Shown here one piece after another: positions 26,564 to 33,697 of a DNA stretch of 33,697 bases. The position numbers and the translations under genes are program-made. The stretch comes from Hellea sp. Lineage in GTDB: Bacteria; Pseudomonadota; Alphaproteobacteria; Caulobacterales; Maricaulaceae. The notes under the pieces were generated by a model, which saw nothing but the letters and a program-made list of their open reading frames with translations, did not search any database and had not been told where the DNA came from. Numbering within the stretch: position 1 is the stretch's first letter; every line of letters begins with the position of its first letter. The stretch covers positions 1 through 33,697 of the forward strand of contig JAHDDC010000018.1 of assembly GCA_020629545.1 (NCBI GenBank). The letters are read 5' to 3'.

Positions 26564-27022
26564 TCAATCCAAAGAGAGATGTAAAAACTGACTGAACTCA
26601 GTGAGTTTATAGGTGCTAAAGGGTAGCCCAAACTTAAATCCATAAGTCTGGTACAATTTTAGCGCCGGCTCAAATGCAGGCCCTGTCCCCGTTTCAAGCG
26701 ATAATTTTTCGTAACCCCGGCTTCTAGCAACCGAGATTATATGCTCTAGAATTCTCCGAGCCACCCCGCGCCTTAAATAGTGCGGATGTGTTCGCATGGA
26801 TTTTATCTCTCCGGCTTTATCTCCGAGCGCTTTCAGCGCGCCGCAACCGACTGCGGTACCTTTGACACGGCATGTCCAAACCGTAATTTCGGGCTGCAGC
26901 AAACCAGAAAGATCTAGAGCAAATACATTATCTGGCGGCGATGATGCTTGCATTCCCGATAAGTGAATCCGTAACAGCTCCCGTACAGATTCATCGGATA
27001 GATCATCCGCAACAATCTGCAT
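26564..27022 (-). CDS. GNAT-family N-acetyltransferase
   Basis: A 152-residue acetyltransferase. Seen: the acetyl-CoA loop RTHPHYLRRGVARRILEHII, the SLETG strand, and ALKLYQTYGFKFGLPF, in GNAT order. It follows edd: the ATG at 27022 shares one base with the edd stop (TAATG) and has GGATG upstream; an ATG at 27034, in a 13-nt overlap, would add four residues. This is the last gene of the zwf-pgl-edd operon, in the place where glk or eda is often found. What it acetylates is unknown. Confidence 0.88.
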   Translation of the reverse strand: MQIVADDLSDESVRELLRIHLSGMQASSPPDNVFALDLSGLLQPEITVWTCRVKGTAVGCGALKALGDKAGEIKSMRTHPHYLRRGVARRILEHIISVARSRGYEKLSLETGTGPAFEPALKLYQTYGFKFGLPFSTYKLTEFSQFLHLSLD

Positions 27023-28857
27023 TAAGTCATCCATTCAGGCTCACCTAAAAACCCAGCACCCTCTTCAGCAGTTCGGCTTGCTGCCCGCATGGGCCCAAAC
27101 ATATCCATTCCGGTGATTGCGGAAAGTTGTCGGTTTGGCCTATCCGCTTCGGCCCGTTTGGATAGATCTACATTCAAGACTTCTACGGAATTATTGACCG
27201 GATCAACCCGGATAATATCATCGTTCTTTATTTTTGATATAGGACCACCGTCGAGGGCTTCCGGAACCAAATGGATGGCTGCCGTAAACTTGCCGGAGGC
27301 GCCAGACATTCGCCCATCCGTAACAATCGCGACTTTAAACCCTTTGTCCTGAAGTGCACCTAGAATGGGTGTGAATTTGTGAAGTTCAGGCATGCCATTG
27401 GCTTTTGGGCCTTGAAATCTGACGACAGCCACAAAGTCCCGTTCCAACTTACCGTCTTGATACAGATCTACGAGATCATCTTGGTGGTCAACAACAATAG
27501 CTGGCGCTTCAACAAACCAGTTCGCGCGTTTCACAGCCGACACCTTCATAACGCTGCGGCCAAGATTTCCTTGTAGAAGACGCATGCCACCATCGGGGCG
27601 AAAGGGTTCAGTAAAATCAGTCAATATCTCTTTATCCAGGCTTTCGGTCGGACCATTGCGATAAAGAACATAGTCGACCTCAGCATGACCATTACGAATG
27701 GGTTCGCGGGTATATTCTACGAGTCCCTCGCCGCCCGCGACAGTTGTGACATCGGTATGGACCAGCCCTTCATTAATCAACTCACCCACAAGATAAGCCA
27801 TTCCCCCAGCAGCATGAAAATGGTTCACATCGGCAGTTCCATTCGGATAGATGCGGCAGATCAGAGGAACGACGGCCGAAATATCAGCGAAGTCATCCCA
27901 ATCAATGATAATCCCGGCTGCACGCGCGATCGCAATCATATGGATAGCAAGATTGGTTGATCCGCCAGTTGCCATCAGGCCAACCAGACCGTTCACGATG
28001 GATTTCTCGTCGATAACTTTTCCGGCCGGCGTATAGGCGTCTCCTAAATGAGTGATCTGTATGGCGCGGCGTGTAGTTTGGGCGGTCATCGCATCACGAA
28101 GCGGCGTGCTCGGATGAATAAAAGACGCGCCTGGCAATTGAAGCCCCATTATTTCCATTAACATCTGATTGGAATTAGCCGTTCCGTAAAACGTGCAGGT
28201 TCCAGGCGCATGATAGGAAGCTGACTCGGCTTTAAGAAGCTCATCTCTGCCGATCAGGCCTTCCGCGAATTTCTGTCGGATCTTAGCTTTTTCTGGATTT
28301 GGAATTCCCGATGGCATTGGTCCTGCCGGCGCGAAAATCGCCGGGATATGTCCATAACGTAGGGCGCCAATTAAAAGACCTGGCACGATCTTATCGCAAA
28401 CACCAAGGTAAATCCCGGCATCAAACATATCATGAGACAGAGCAACTGCCGTACTCATTGCAATTGTATCGCGAGACAAAAGCGATAATTCCATACCGTC
28501 CTTGCCTTGGGTAACGCCATCGCACATGGCGGGCGTTCCGCCGGCGACTTGCGCTGTTGCTCCGTTGCGCCGAGCTGCATGTTTAATCAAAGGCGGAAAT
28601 TTGGCGAAAGGCTGATGCGCTGACAACATATCATTATAGGCAGTCACAATAGCTAGATTGGCCCATTGTGCCCCAAGGATTTCGGTTTTCTCGTGGAGTG
28701 GACATGCAGCGGCGGCATGGGCTAAATTTCCCTCGGATAGAAACTGCCGACGCGGACCGGCGCGAAAATTCTGATCGATCTGATTCAAATAGCCAGTCCT
28801 GCTTTTGTGAGAACGCTTGATGATACGATCGGTAATTTTTTGAATAGATGAATTCAT
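27022..28857 (-). CDS. edd: 6-phosphogluconate dehydratase
   Basis: A 611-residue IlvD/Edd family iron-sulfur dehydratase that makes 2-keto-3-deoxy-6-phosphogluconate. Seen: AMCDGVTQGKDGMELSLLSRD, GVCDKIVPG (C154), PGTCTFYGTANSNQML (C221), cluster ligand candidates with C112, and the C-terminal GRMSGASGKFTAAIHLVPEA. The total length and YNDMLSAHQP opening fit Edd rather than dihydroxy-acid dehydratase. The ATG has AGGA 7 nt upstream and lies 9 nt after pgl. Expected to be oxygen sensitive like its relatives. Confidence 0.96.
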   Translation of the reverse strand: MNSSIQKITDRIIKRSHKSRTGYLNQIDQNFRAGPRRQFLSEGNLAHAAAACPLHEKTEILGAQWANLAIVTAYNDMLSAHQPFAKFPPLIKHAARRNGATAQVAGGTPAMCDGVTQGKDGMELSLLSRDTIAMSTAVALSHDMFDAGIYLGVCDKIVPGLLIGALRYGHIPAIFAPAGPMPSGIPNPEKAKIRQKFAEGLIGRDELLKAESASYHAPGTCTFYGTANSNQMLMEIMGLQLPGASFIHPSTPLRDAMTAQTTRRAIQITHLGDAYTPAGKVIDEKSIVNGLVGLMATGGSTNLAIHMIAIARAAGIIIDWDDFADISAVVPLICRIYPNGTADVNHFHAAGGMAYLVGELINEGLVHTDVTTVAGGEGLVEYTREPIRNGHAEVDYVLYRNGPTESLDKEILTDFTEPFRPDGGMRLLQGNLGRSVMKVSAVKRANWFVEAPAIVVDHQDDLVDLYQDGKLERDFVAVVRFQGPKANGMPELHKFTPILGALQDKGFKVAIVTDGRMSGASGKFTAAIHLVPEALDGGPISKIKNDDIIRVDPVNNSVEVLNVDLSKRAEADRPNRQLSAITGMDMFGPMRAASRTAEEGAGFLGEPEWMT

Positions 28858-28866
28858 TTGTAATCC

Positions 28867-29553
28867 TCAGGGTGCCCACATGACCGTCAGACGATTTCCG
28901 GCAGCCAATAAAGCTTTTACCGGCGCATCGTAAACCGACTTCTTCACGGACGATTCAAATACCCGCCGCTTCTCGTCACCTGTTATCAAAAGCAGAATAG
29001 CCCGGCTTTTCATGACATAAGGAAGCGATAGCGAGATGCGTTTCGGAAAGTTGCCTGCGCCGGCGCAACCATTGGCTCCGATTCTAACAACCGAATGGGT
29101 TCCCGACAGGTCGAGCGCTTCATTCAATCCTTCGGAACCGGGAAACCAAGATGCTGTATGGCCATCTGTCCCCATACCCATTATAGAAAGATCAAAATCG
29201 GCACCGTTATGAATAGCTATATCTGTAAAGCTCTCAAGCCCGATATTCGCCGCACTGTTTTGCACCAGCGTGTTTTTGATCATTTCTAGGTTCGATCCGT
29301 TGGCATCAGCTTCTAGCCTTTCATCGACCAAAGCCGCCGAGACTCGTGACCAATTGAGGGGTTCACTAGACAAGGCTTCATATAAAGGCTTTGGCGTCGA
29401 ACCGCCGGATAAAGCAATCCGGGCCGAGCCTCTAACATTCAAAGCTGAGCTCAGACCTTCAACAACAAACGCCTTGGCATGGTTTGTTAAAGCTGCACGA
29501 TCTTGAAATAAGCGAACTGAAACATCAGTATTATTTAAAATGGCTAAACCCAT
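28867..29553 (-). CDS. pgl: 6-phosphogluconolactonase
   Basis: A 228-residue DevB-type lactonase hydrolysing 6-phosphogluconolactone to 6-phosphogluconate. Seen: ALSGGSTPKPLYEAL (49-54 core), VDERLEADANGSNLEM, and GMGTDGHTASWFPGSEGL, with the Asp/His of the active-site loop. It overlaps the zwf stop by 10 nt, and precedes edd by 9 nt. Its position in the operon and length are typical. Confidence 0.95.
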   Translation of the reverse strand: MGLAILNNTDVSVRLFQDRAALTNHAKAFVVEGLSSALNVRGSARIALSGGSTPKPLYEALSSEPLNWSRVSAALVDERLEADANGSNLEMIKNTLVQNSAANIGLESFTDIAIHNGADFDLSIMGMGTDGHTASWFPGSEGLNEALDLSGTHSVVRIGANGCAGAGNFPKRISLSLPYVMKSRAILLLITGDEKRRVFESSVKKSVYDAPVKALLAAGNRLTVMWAP

Positions 29554-31052
29554 GAATTACCATCTTTCTGCAACATGTCATGTGCCTCGTCAGGGCCATC
29601 TTGCCCCGCCTGATAAAGCTCAATTCGCTGACCACTGGAGCTCCATGCAGCAAGGATACTATCAACCCATTTCCACGCGGCTTCTACCTCATCTCCACGC
29701 ATAAACAGGCTAAGGTTCCCTCGCACGACATCCATTAGAAGTCGCTCATAAGCGTCCGGATATCTTACCGTAAAATTGTCGGCATAAGCCAAATTTAGCG
29801 GTACGGTTTTAAGACGCAGACCACCGGCTCCTGGCTCTTTGATTTCCATCCATAAACGAACGGCTTCATCGGGCTGCAACCGGATCACAAGTCGATTTGG
29901 ATTAAGCTTTGTATCACCAAAAACGGAATGCGGAACCGGTTTAAACTGAATAACAATATCCGACCGTCTTGTGGCCATTCGCTTCCCTGTCCGAATATAA
30001 ATTGGAACGCCGGCCCAGCGCCAATTATCGATATGAGCTTTGATCGCGACGAAGGTTTCGGTTTCGCTGAAATCTACCCCAACATCCGTCAAGTAATCCG
30101 CCATGACTTCATCTTCGACTTTACCCCTCGCATACTGTCCGCGAACTGTATCTTCGGCCACATTAGTGTCCGTTATAAGGCGAAGGGCACGTAGGACTTT
30201 TAATTTTTCCGTTCGAACGTCATCAGCATCCAAAGACGCGGGCGTTTCCATTGCGGTCAGACATAAAAGCTGTAGGAGGTGATTTTGAACCATATCCCGA
30301 AGTGCCCCGGCCCCGTCATAATATGCGCCGCGGCCGCCAACGCCGATTGATTCTGCGACCGTGATTTCGATATGATCAATGGCTCGGTTCGACCATAACG
30401 GTTCTAAAAGTACGTTGCCGAATCTCAGCACCAATAAGTTTTGAACTGTTTCTTTTCCCAAGTAGTGATCAATCCGGTAAATGCTGCTTTCCGCAAAGAC
30501 GGCACCAACACCCTGATTAACGGATTGAGCTGTCTTGAAATCCGTTCCGATAGGCTTTTCAAGGACAACCCGAGCATTTGGCGTTACAAGGCCCGCAGCT
30601 TTCAGACCTTTACAAATATCAACATAGAGTTTGGGAGGCACTGCCAGATAGAAAACGCGAACGCGGTCTGCATCCTTTGACAGAACTTTCGCTAACGCAG
30701 TCCAATCGGCTTTATCATCCCCGACATCAAGACCTACATAATCCAGCTGGTTTTTAAAATCAGACCATCTACCATCATCATAATCGTCGTCTTGGGAAAA
30801 AGAGTTATAAGCATCGTGGACAAGCCTACGGTAATCTTCCTGAGAACGATCTGACCTAGACGTCCCAATGATGCGGCTTTCGGGTGAAATCTGACCGTCG
30901 CAGAACCGATGATAAAGTGACGGAATGAGTTTTCGCCGAGCCAAATCGCCTGTTCCGCCAAAGACAACAAGATCGAATGTATCAACCGGTAGAAAAGCTG
31001 AATTTGTTTCTGATATGGTTTCTCCGGTCTGTGCGGAGTTTTTATCTGACAC
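29544..31052 (-). CDS. zwf: Glucose-6-phosphate dehydrogenase
   Basis: A 502-residue NAD(P)-dependent dehydrogenase, first step of the Entner-Doudoroff and oxidative pentose phosphate routes. Seen: the nucleotide-binding GGTGDLARRKLIPSLY (32-47), EKPIGTD (165-171) and the active-site RIDHYLGKE (193-201). The GTG start is decided by AAGGAG 6-11 nt upstream. Transcription probably begins at the promoter with the overlapping LacI-type operator at 31075-31104. It leads the zwf-pgl-edd-GNAT operon. Confidence 0.97.
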   Translation of the reverse strand: MSDKNSAQTGETISETNSAFLPVDTFDLVVFGGTGDLARRKLIPSLYHRFCDGQISPESRIIGTSRSDRSQEDYRRLVHDAYNSFSQDDDYDDGRWSDFKNQLDYVGLDVGDDKADWTALAKVLSKDADRVRVFYLAVPPKLYVDICKGLKAAGLVTPNARVVLEKPIGTDFKTAQSVNQGVGAVFAESSIYRIDHYLGKETVQNLLVLRFGNVLLEPLWSNRAIDHIEITVAESIGVGGRGAYYDGAGALRDMVQNHLLQLLCLTAMETPASLDADDVRTEKLKVLRALRLITDTNVAEDTVRGQYARGKVEDEVMADYLTDVGVDFSETETFVAIKAHIDNWRWAGVPIYIRTGKRMATRRSDIVIQFKPVPHSVFGDTKLNPNRLVIRLQPDEAVRLWMEIKEPGAGGLRLKTVPLNLAYADNFTVRYPDAYERLLMDVVRGNLSLFMRGDEVEAAWKWVDSILAAWSSSGQRIELYQAGQDGPDEAHDMLQKDGNSWV

Positions 31053-31074
31053 GAACCTCTCCTTGTTTGCGCTC

Positions 31075-31104
31075 CCTATAGAGTTAAAATGACAGCGCTG
31101 TCAA
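31075..31104 (-). promoter_or_regulatory. Promoter of the zwf operon, -35 inside the operator
   Basis: On the minus strand TTGACA (31099-31104, perfect -35) and TATAGG (31075-31080) are 18 bp apart. The predicted start is near 31068, leaving a leader of about 15 nt with the zwf ribosome binding site. The -35 overlaps the operator palindrome, so repressor binding should block RNA polymerase. Confidence 0.55.
31090..31103. promoter_or_regulatory. LacI-family operator TGACAGCGCTGTCA
   Basis: A perfect 14-bp palindrome with the central CG that LacI-family proteins favour. It sits 38 bp upstream of the zwf start and 13 bp after the end of the adjacent lacI-type gene, making that regulator the likely binder. 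I saw no second copy elsewhere in the window. Confidence 0.7.
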
Positions 31105-31115
31105 TTCGATTGTTT

Positions 31116-32129
31116 TCATTCTATCCCAAAGAATCCGCTAGACTCGCGTTCAATCAGGGCATGGTCTAAACTATGAATGATCGTATCGTCATTTTTATCC
31201 ACCGATAGCAATAGCTTAGCGGCTCTATAGCCCATTTCCTCAACAGGTTGCCGGATCGTTGTTAGTCGAGGCCAAACGCTGTCAGCAAGCGGTGTATCGT
31301 CAAATCCCACAACCGAAAGATCCGAAGGCACAGACAAGCCATTGCGCGCGGCCAAGGCAATGACACCAGCAGCCATATCATCATTGCTCGCAAAAACAGC
31401 GCTAGGACATTCTTTGTCATTTAGGAATTTACTGGCAGCATCAACACCGGATTTATAGGTAAAATCGCCCTCGGTGATCCAGGCTGGATTAATGCGAATT
31501 CCAGATGCTCTCATCGCTTCGCGAAAACCTTGATATCGAAGCGCACTGGCACTGTGACGGGGATGCCCTTTGACAAACGCAATATCCTTATGACCATGAC
31601 GGATCAAATGCTCGGTCATTTCGCGAGCAGCGCGCACGTCATTCATTTTAACAATCGGAATTTCACCATGCTCTGTCGAGGGTGCGATGGGAATGTAGGC
31701 GATATTGCGTTGCGAAAGCAGACGAATGACTTGACCGTTGTCACACAAAGGCGGGGCCAAAATCACACCATCAACCCGTAAATGCCCCAGAAGGTTTTCA
31801 ACGACTTCTACGTAATCGCTGCCCTCACCTGTATCCAGCGGTTCAACTATCAAATGATAACCATGCTCTCGGCAAGCGCGCGTGGCGCCTTTTTGAATAT
31901 TGATAGCATAGCCTGGACTTGGAATATCGTAGAGCATGGCGATCAGATAAGACTTGGAGCTGGCCAGACCGCGCGCTGCGAGATTGGGTGTATAGTTGAG
32001 ATCTCGGGCTGCCGCTTTGACTTTCTCACGGGTCGCTTTTGAAACGCTGGGTTCGTTGTTCATCACGCGTGAAACGGTTTTCATCGAAACCCCGGCCTTT
32101 TTGGCCACGTCTGTGATCGTAACTGTCAT
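31116..32129 (-). CDS. LacI-family transcriptional regulator
   Basis: A 337-residue repressor-type regulator. Seen: N-terminal helix-turn-helix ITDVAKKAGVSMKTVSRVMN (5-24) with the hinge LNYTPNLAARGLASSKS, and a periplasmic-binding-like ligand domain (YLIAMLYDI..., VDGVILAPP, AFVKGHP, AVFASNDDMAAGVI, LSVVGFDDTPLAD, LTTIRQPVEEMG). It is read in the same direction as zwf, separated by 63 bp that hold the operator. A sugar or sugar-phosphate inducer, possibly linked to the Entner-Doudoroff route, is inferred from the location only. Confidence 0.94.
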   Translation of the reverse strand: MTVTITDVAKKAGVSMKTVSRVMNNEPSVSKATREKVKAAARDLNYTPNLAARGLASSKSYLIAMLYDIPSPGYAINIQKGATRACREHGYHLIVEPLDTGEGSDYVEVVENLLGHLRVDGVILAPPLCDNGQVIRLLSQRNIAYIPIAPSTEHGEIPIVKMNDVRAAREMTEHLIRHGHKDIAFVKGHPRHSASALRYQGFREAMRASGIRINPAWITEGDFTYKSGVDAASKFLNDKECPSAVFASNDDMAAGVIALAARNGLSVPSDLSVVGFDDTPLADSVWPRLTTIRQPVEEMGYRAAKLLLSVDKNDDTIIHSLDHALIERESSGFFGIE

Positions 32130-32391
32130 GGCAGGTTAATAGGGATTTCCCCTGCTGAGCGCAAGCCGTCCCGTCCCGCGCCTAGAAAAAGATTTTTTCT
32201 TTACGGTGGAGTAAGTTTATCCGCCCAGCAATAAAGCCATGAAGAATAACAAAATAGCTATTAGAAGATCTTTCATTTTTTCCATTTCCACACTCTCTAC
32301 TACCCCCTTATACTCGCGCATCACGCGAAGTTATAGTTAAATTTTGTGTAGTTAAGAAAAAAATTTTCTAATTTCCAGCCAAATTACGACG
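32130..32391. other. AT-rich gap between lacI gene and nitroreductase gene
   Basis: The longest gap of the window. It holds two A/T inverted repeats (32184-32200 and 32355-32369), a 5-bp GC hairpin TCGCG-CATCA-CGCGA (32314-32328) and a possible 22-codon reading frame on the minus strand (32217-32285). No tRNA or riboswitch structure is recognised, and no consensus terminator follows the nitroreductase gene. Confidence 0.4.
32217..32285 (-). CDS. Possible 22-residue hydrophobic mini-protein
   Basis: A short frame beginning ATG at 32285, MEKMKDLLIAILLFFMALLL followed by GG and a stop. It has a charged N-terminal hexapeptide and one continuous membrane segment, as in known bacterial membrane mini-proteins. 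GAGAG lies about 7-8 nt upstream; the second ATG (codon 4) is another possible start. Such a short frame may be chance in AT-rich DNA, so this is only a suggestion. Confidence 0.3.
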   Translation of the reverse strand: MEKMKDLLIAILLFFMALLLGG

Positions 32392-33081
32392 CTAGTCGTA
32401 AAAATGGACCAATTCATCAAGCTCCGCCCGGTCTGCCCAAAGATTATTCACGGAACTATCCGGATCGCCATATCCTAACGCCATTCCAACCAAAACATGC
32501 TCATCTTCGGGAATTTTTAAATGCTTGGCTGCTGTCGCGGGATGACGTCGCCACCAGCCTTGCGGCGCTGTATGGAGACCTGCTTCTCGCGCCAATAACA
32601 TCAGCGTCTGAATGTAAATCCCTATATCCATATGCTGAGCCATTCCGAGCTTTGTATTTCCTGTGATAATAATGCCAACGGGCGCACCGAAAAACCTCGC
32701 ATTATTCGCAAGCCACATCATGCGTCCAAGCTTATTATCCCTCGGAATTTCAAGTAAACCATACATGTCCTCTCCGAGTTTGTAACGCCAGCTTCGCTGT
32801 GGCTCCCAAAGCGGGCTAGGATAGGCGGGAAAAGTCTCACCCTCCATTTGGGCCGATTTGACGTTCTCAATCGCATCATGAGTGAAGCCCTCCAATGTCT
32901 TTCCCGTCATCACATGAGCCCGCCAGGGCTGTAAATTACCGCCAGACGGTGCCCGGCGCGCGGTTTCAAATATCTGTGTCAGAACATCCTCTGGAACCGC
33001 TTTATCCAAAAATCCCCGGACAGTAATTCGAGTCTCCATAGCCTCGGTGACAGAGCCCGCGGGGTTAGTTTTTAGTGGCAT
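32392..33081 (-). CDS. Nitroreductase family flavoprotein
   Basis: A 229-residue FMN-dependent oxidoreductase. Seen: TRITVRGFLDKAVPEDVL, ARRAPSGGNLQPWRAHVMTG (FMN phosphate and ring contacts at 41-60), the central GIYIQTLMLLAREAGLHTAPQG and a C-terminal LGYGDPD. The arrangement resembles the PnbA/NfnB branch. Expected to reduce nitroaromatics or quinones with NAD(P)H; the natural substrate is unknown. It starts 2 nt after the stop of a 56-residue membrane-protein gene, with GGGA in the end of that gene as ribosome site, so it is the third gene of a small operon. Confidence 0.93.
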   Translation of the reverse strand: MPLKTNPAGSVTEAMETRITVRGFLDKAVPEDVLTQIFETARRAPSGGNLQPWRAHVMTGKTLEGFTHDAIENVKSAQMEGETFPAYPSPLWEPQRSWRYKLGEDMYGLLEIPRDNKLGRMMWLANNARFFGAPVGIIITGNTKLGMAQHMDIGIYIQTLMLLAREAGLHTAPQGWWRRHPATAAKHLKIPEDEHVLVGMALGYGDPDSSVNNLWADRAELDELVHFYD

Positions 33082-33083
33082 GA

Positions 33084-33254
33084 TTATTTCCCAAATAGCT
33101 TTTTGATAAATATCAGAAATACATAGTCAGCAATGGCGAGCCCTACTCCGACACCGATAGCGAGAATAGGGTTTCTGGTTTTTTGCCAGACGAGAAAGCC
33201 AACACCAAAACCAATAATGCCTGCCCCGAAGGCGGGTCCTTCTTGAAGTTTCAC
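33084..33254 (-). CDS. 56-residue two-helix membrane protein
   Basis: A small gene with GTG start at 33254 overlapping the previous stop as GTGA, and a stop 2 nt before the nitroreductase ATG. Translation: MKLQEGPAFGAGIIGFGVGF, then a WQKTRNP turn, and a second Gly/Val-rich helix (ILAIGVGVGLAIADYVFLIF) ending in KKLFGK. Two membrane segments at about 8-24 and 31-50 with a positive turn between them. GGAACGG lies a few bases upstream. No family is recognised. The tight couplings on both sides argue that it is real. Confidence 0.7.
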   Translation of the reverse strand: MKLQEGPAFGAGIIGFGVGFLVWQKTRNPILAIGVGVGLAIADYVFLIFIKKLFGK

Positions 33255-33457
33255 TTCCGTTCCAATCGGTCTGCTAGAAACTTGAAAGTCAGGAAATCAG
33301 GGATGGCCAGAAATCCGATCACTCCGGCAATAAGCGTTTTATTATCATTGTTCCAAAACGCATAAATCAGTGCCGCTATGACCACCATCAGAGCAGGTAC
33401 CCATATTTGTAACTTACGAAACAAGCGAATTTGATTGTCGACTGACATTTCTGACAT
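33251..33457 (-). CDS. 68-residue two-helix membrane protein
   Basis: A small inner-membrane protein with two hydrophobic segments (about 17-36, LQIWVPALMVVIAALIYAFW, and 42-60), a short NNDNK loop and a charged C terminus (ADRLERK). The ATG at 33457 has AGAGGGA 8 nt upstream. It overlaps the next small gene by 4 nt (GTGA). I recall similar short hypothetical proteins in Caulobacterales but no function. A hairpin placing the ribosome site in its loop lies directly before the start. Confidence 0.75.
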   Translation of the reverse strand: MSEMSVDNQIRLFRKLQIWVPALMVVIAALIYAFWNNDNKTLIAGVIGFLAIPDFLTFKFLADRLERK

Positions 33458-33458
33458 T

Positions 33459-33484
33459 TGGCGATCCCTCTTACGGTTTCGCCA
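33459..33484 (-). promoter_or_regulatory. Hairpin around the ribosome site of the 68-residue gene
   Basis: On the minus strand TGGCGA and TCGCCA form a perfect 6-bp stem. The 14-nt loop contains the AAGAGGGA ribosome binding site, and the stem ends one base before the ATG at 33457. It may modulate translation; a 6-bp stem with a long loop could also be chance. Confidence 0.3.
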
Positions 33485-33502
33485 TCACTATCAGATCATG
33501 GC

Positions 33503-33697
33503 TTAATCGGCGAGACGAAAATGAACTTCATTACGGCGCATGAAGCCAGGCATGAATGGCGGATCGTAAAATGCGTAGTCTGGCGGTCCAACAACTCGAA
33601 GGCCTTTTTCGGCGGCATAGTCTTTTAATTGTTTCGTCCGCCTGTCCAAGGTTGACGTTTTCCACTTACCCTTAAAGCGGATTGAAATGGCTTTGTA
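33503..33697 (-). CDS. SOUL heme-binding family protein, C-terminal part
   Basis: A partial gene running off the right edge; 64 codons and the stop are present. Seen: KAISIRFKGKW near the edge, a helix (RRTKQLKDYAAEKGL) and the closing block PPDYAFYDPPFMPGFMRRNE followed by VHFRLAD. That block corresponds to the Y-N-P-P-W-T-P-P-F-x-R-R-N-E end of SOUL/HBP heme-binding proteins. The tail is complete; the N-terminal two-thirds lies outside. It reads toward the small membrane-protein genes and ends 45 nt before them. Confidence 0.75.
   Translation of the reverse strand, partial: YKAISIRFKGKWKTSTLDRRTKQLKDYAAEKGLRVVGPPDYAFYDPPFMPGFMRRNEVHFRLAD

Noticed and set aside
1..33697. tRNA genes, CRISPR arrays, insertion sequences, prophage or toxin-antitoxin systems
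   Set aside because: No cloverleaf-like T-arm sequence, spaced direct repeats, transposase or integrase motifs, or terminal inverted repeats were found by eye on either strand.

Overview
The window looks like chromosomal DNA of a mid-GC, aerobic, Gram-negative alphaproteobacterium, probably a marine Hyphomonadaceae/Maricaulales-type organism. This is an inference from three things: a Rieske-cyt b-cyt c1 operon, a CCA transferase/NudL/DUF1285 cluster divergent from a MoxR-DUF58-DUF4159 cluster, and an Entner-Doudoroff operon under a LacI regulator beside a large TonB-dependent receptor. I see no insertion sequence, phage gene, CRISPR array, tRNA or rRNA. No gap between genes exceeds about 300 bp.

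Layout. 1-1336 (+): a small FAH-family hydrolase and a zeta-class GST isomerase, fitting the last steps of the gentisate route. 1394-2041 (+): an AT-rich membrane protein of unknown function. 2003-6093 (-): MTA phosphorylase, a GNAT acetyltransferase, then the bc1 complex (transcribed petA-petB-petC) ending in an intrinsic terminator. 6239-7548 (+): trmL and hemF, translationally coupled. 7607-8710 (-): a secreted subtilase. 8921-11332 (-): DUF1285, a CoA-pyrophosphatase-type Nudix enzyme and a CCA/poly(A) polymerase family protein, closely packed. 11422-18202 (+): MoxR ATPase, DUF58 protein and two large membrane proteins (BatA-N/DUF4159 and VWA/amidotransferase-like), each stop touching or overlapping the next start. 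18284-19402 (+): a lipoprotein with an 11-residue repeat and an unrecognised exported protein. 19399-20735 (-): queC then queE. 20847-21834 (+): an exported orphan with a TTG start and a MaoC-type hotdog protein. 21930-24476 (-) and 24678-26543 (+): a TonB-dependent receptor divergent from an MsbA-like ABC exporter. 26564-32129 (-): lacI-type regulator, zwf, pgl, edd and a GNAT gene, with a perfect 14-bp operator covering the -35 box of zwf. 32217-33697 (-): a possible 22-residue membrane peptide, a nitroreductase preceded by two tiny membrane-protein genes, and the C-terminal end of a SOUL heme-binding protein cut by the window edge.

How the genes work together. petABC, hemF and perhaps the SOUL protein serve aerobic respiration and heme. 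zwf-pgl-edd converts glucose-6-phosphate to KDG-6-phosphate and is probably derepressed by a sugar-derived ligand of the neighbouring LacI protein. queC/queE make the queuosine precursor, trmL modifies the tRNA wobble position and the CCA-family enzyme matures tRNA ends. The least understood part is the MoxR-DUF58-DUF4159-VWA module with its exported followers, which by family knowledge should be an ATPase-driven envelope chaperone or stress system of unknown substrate.
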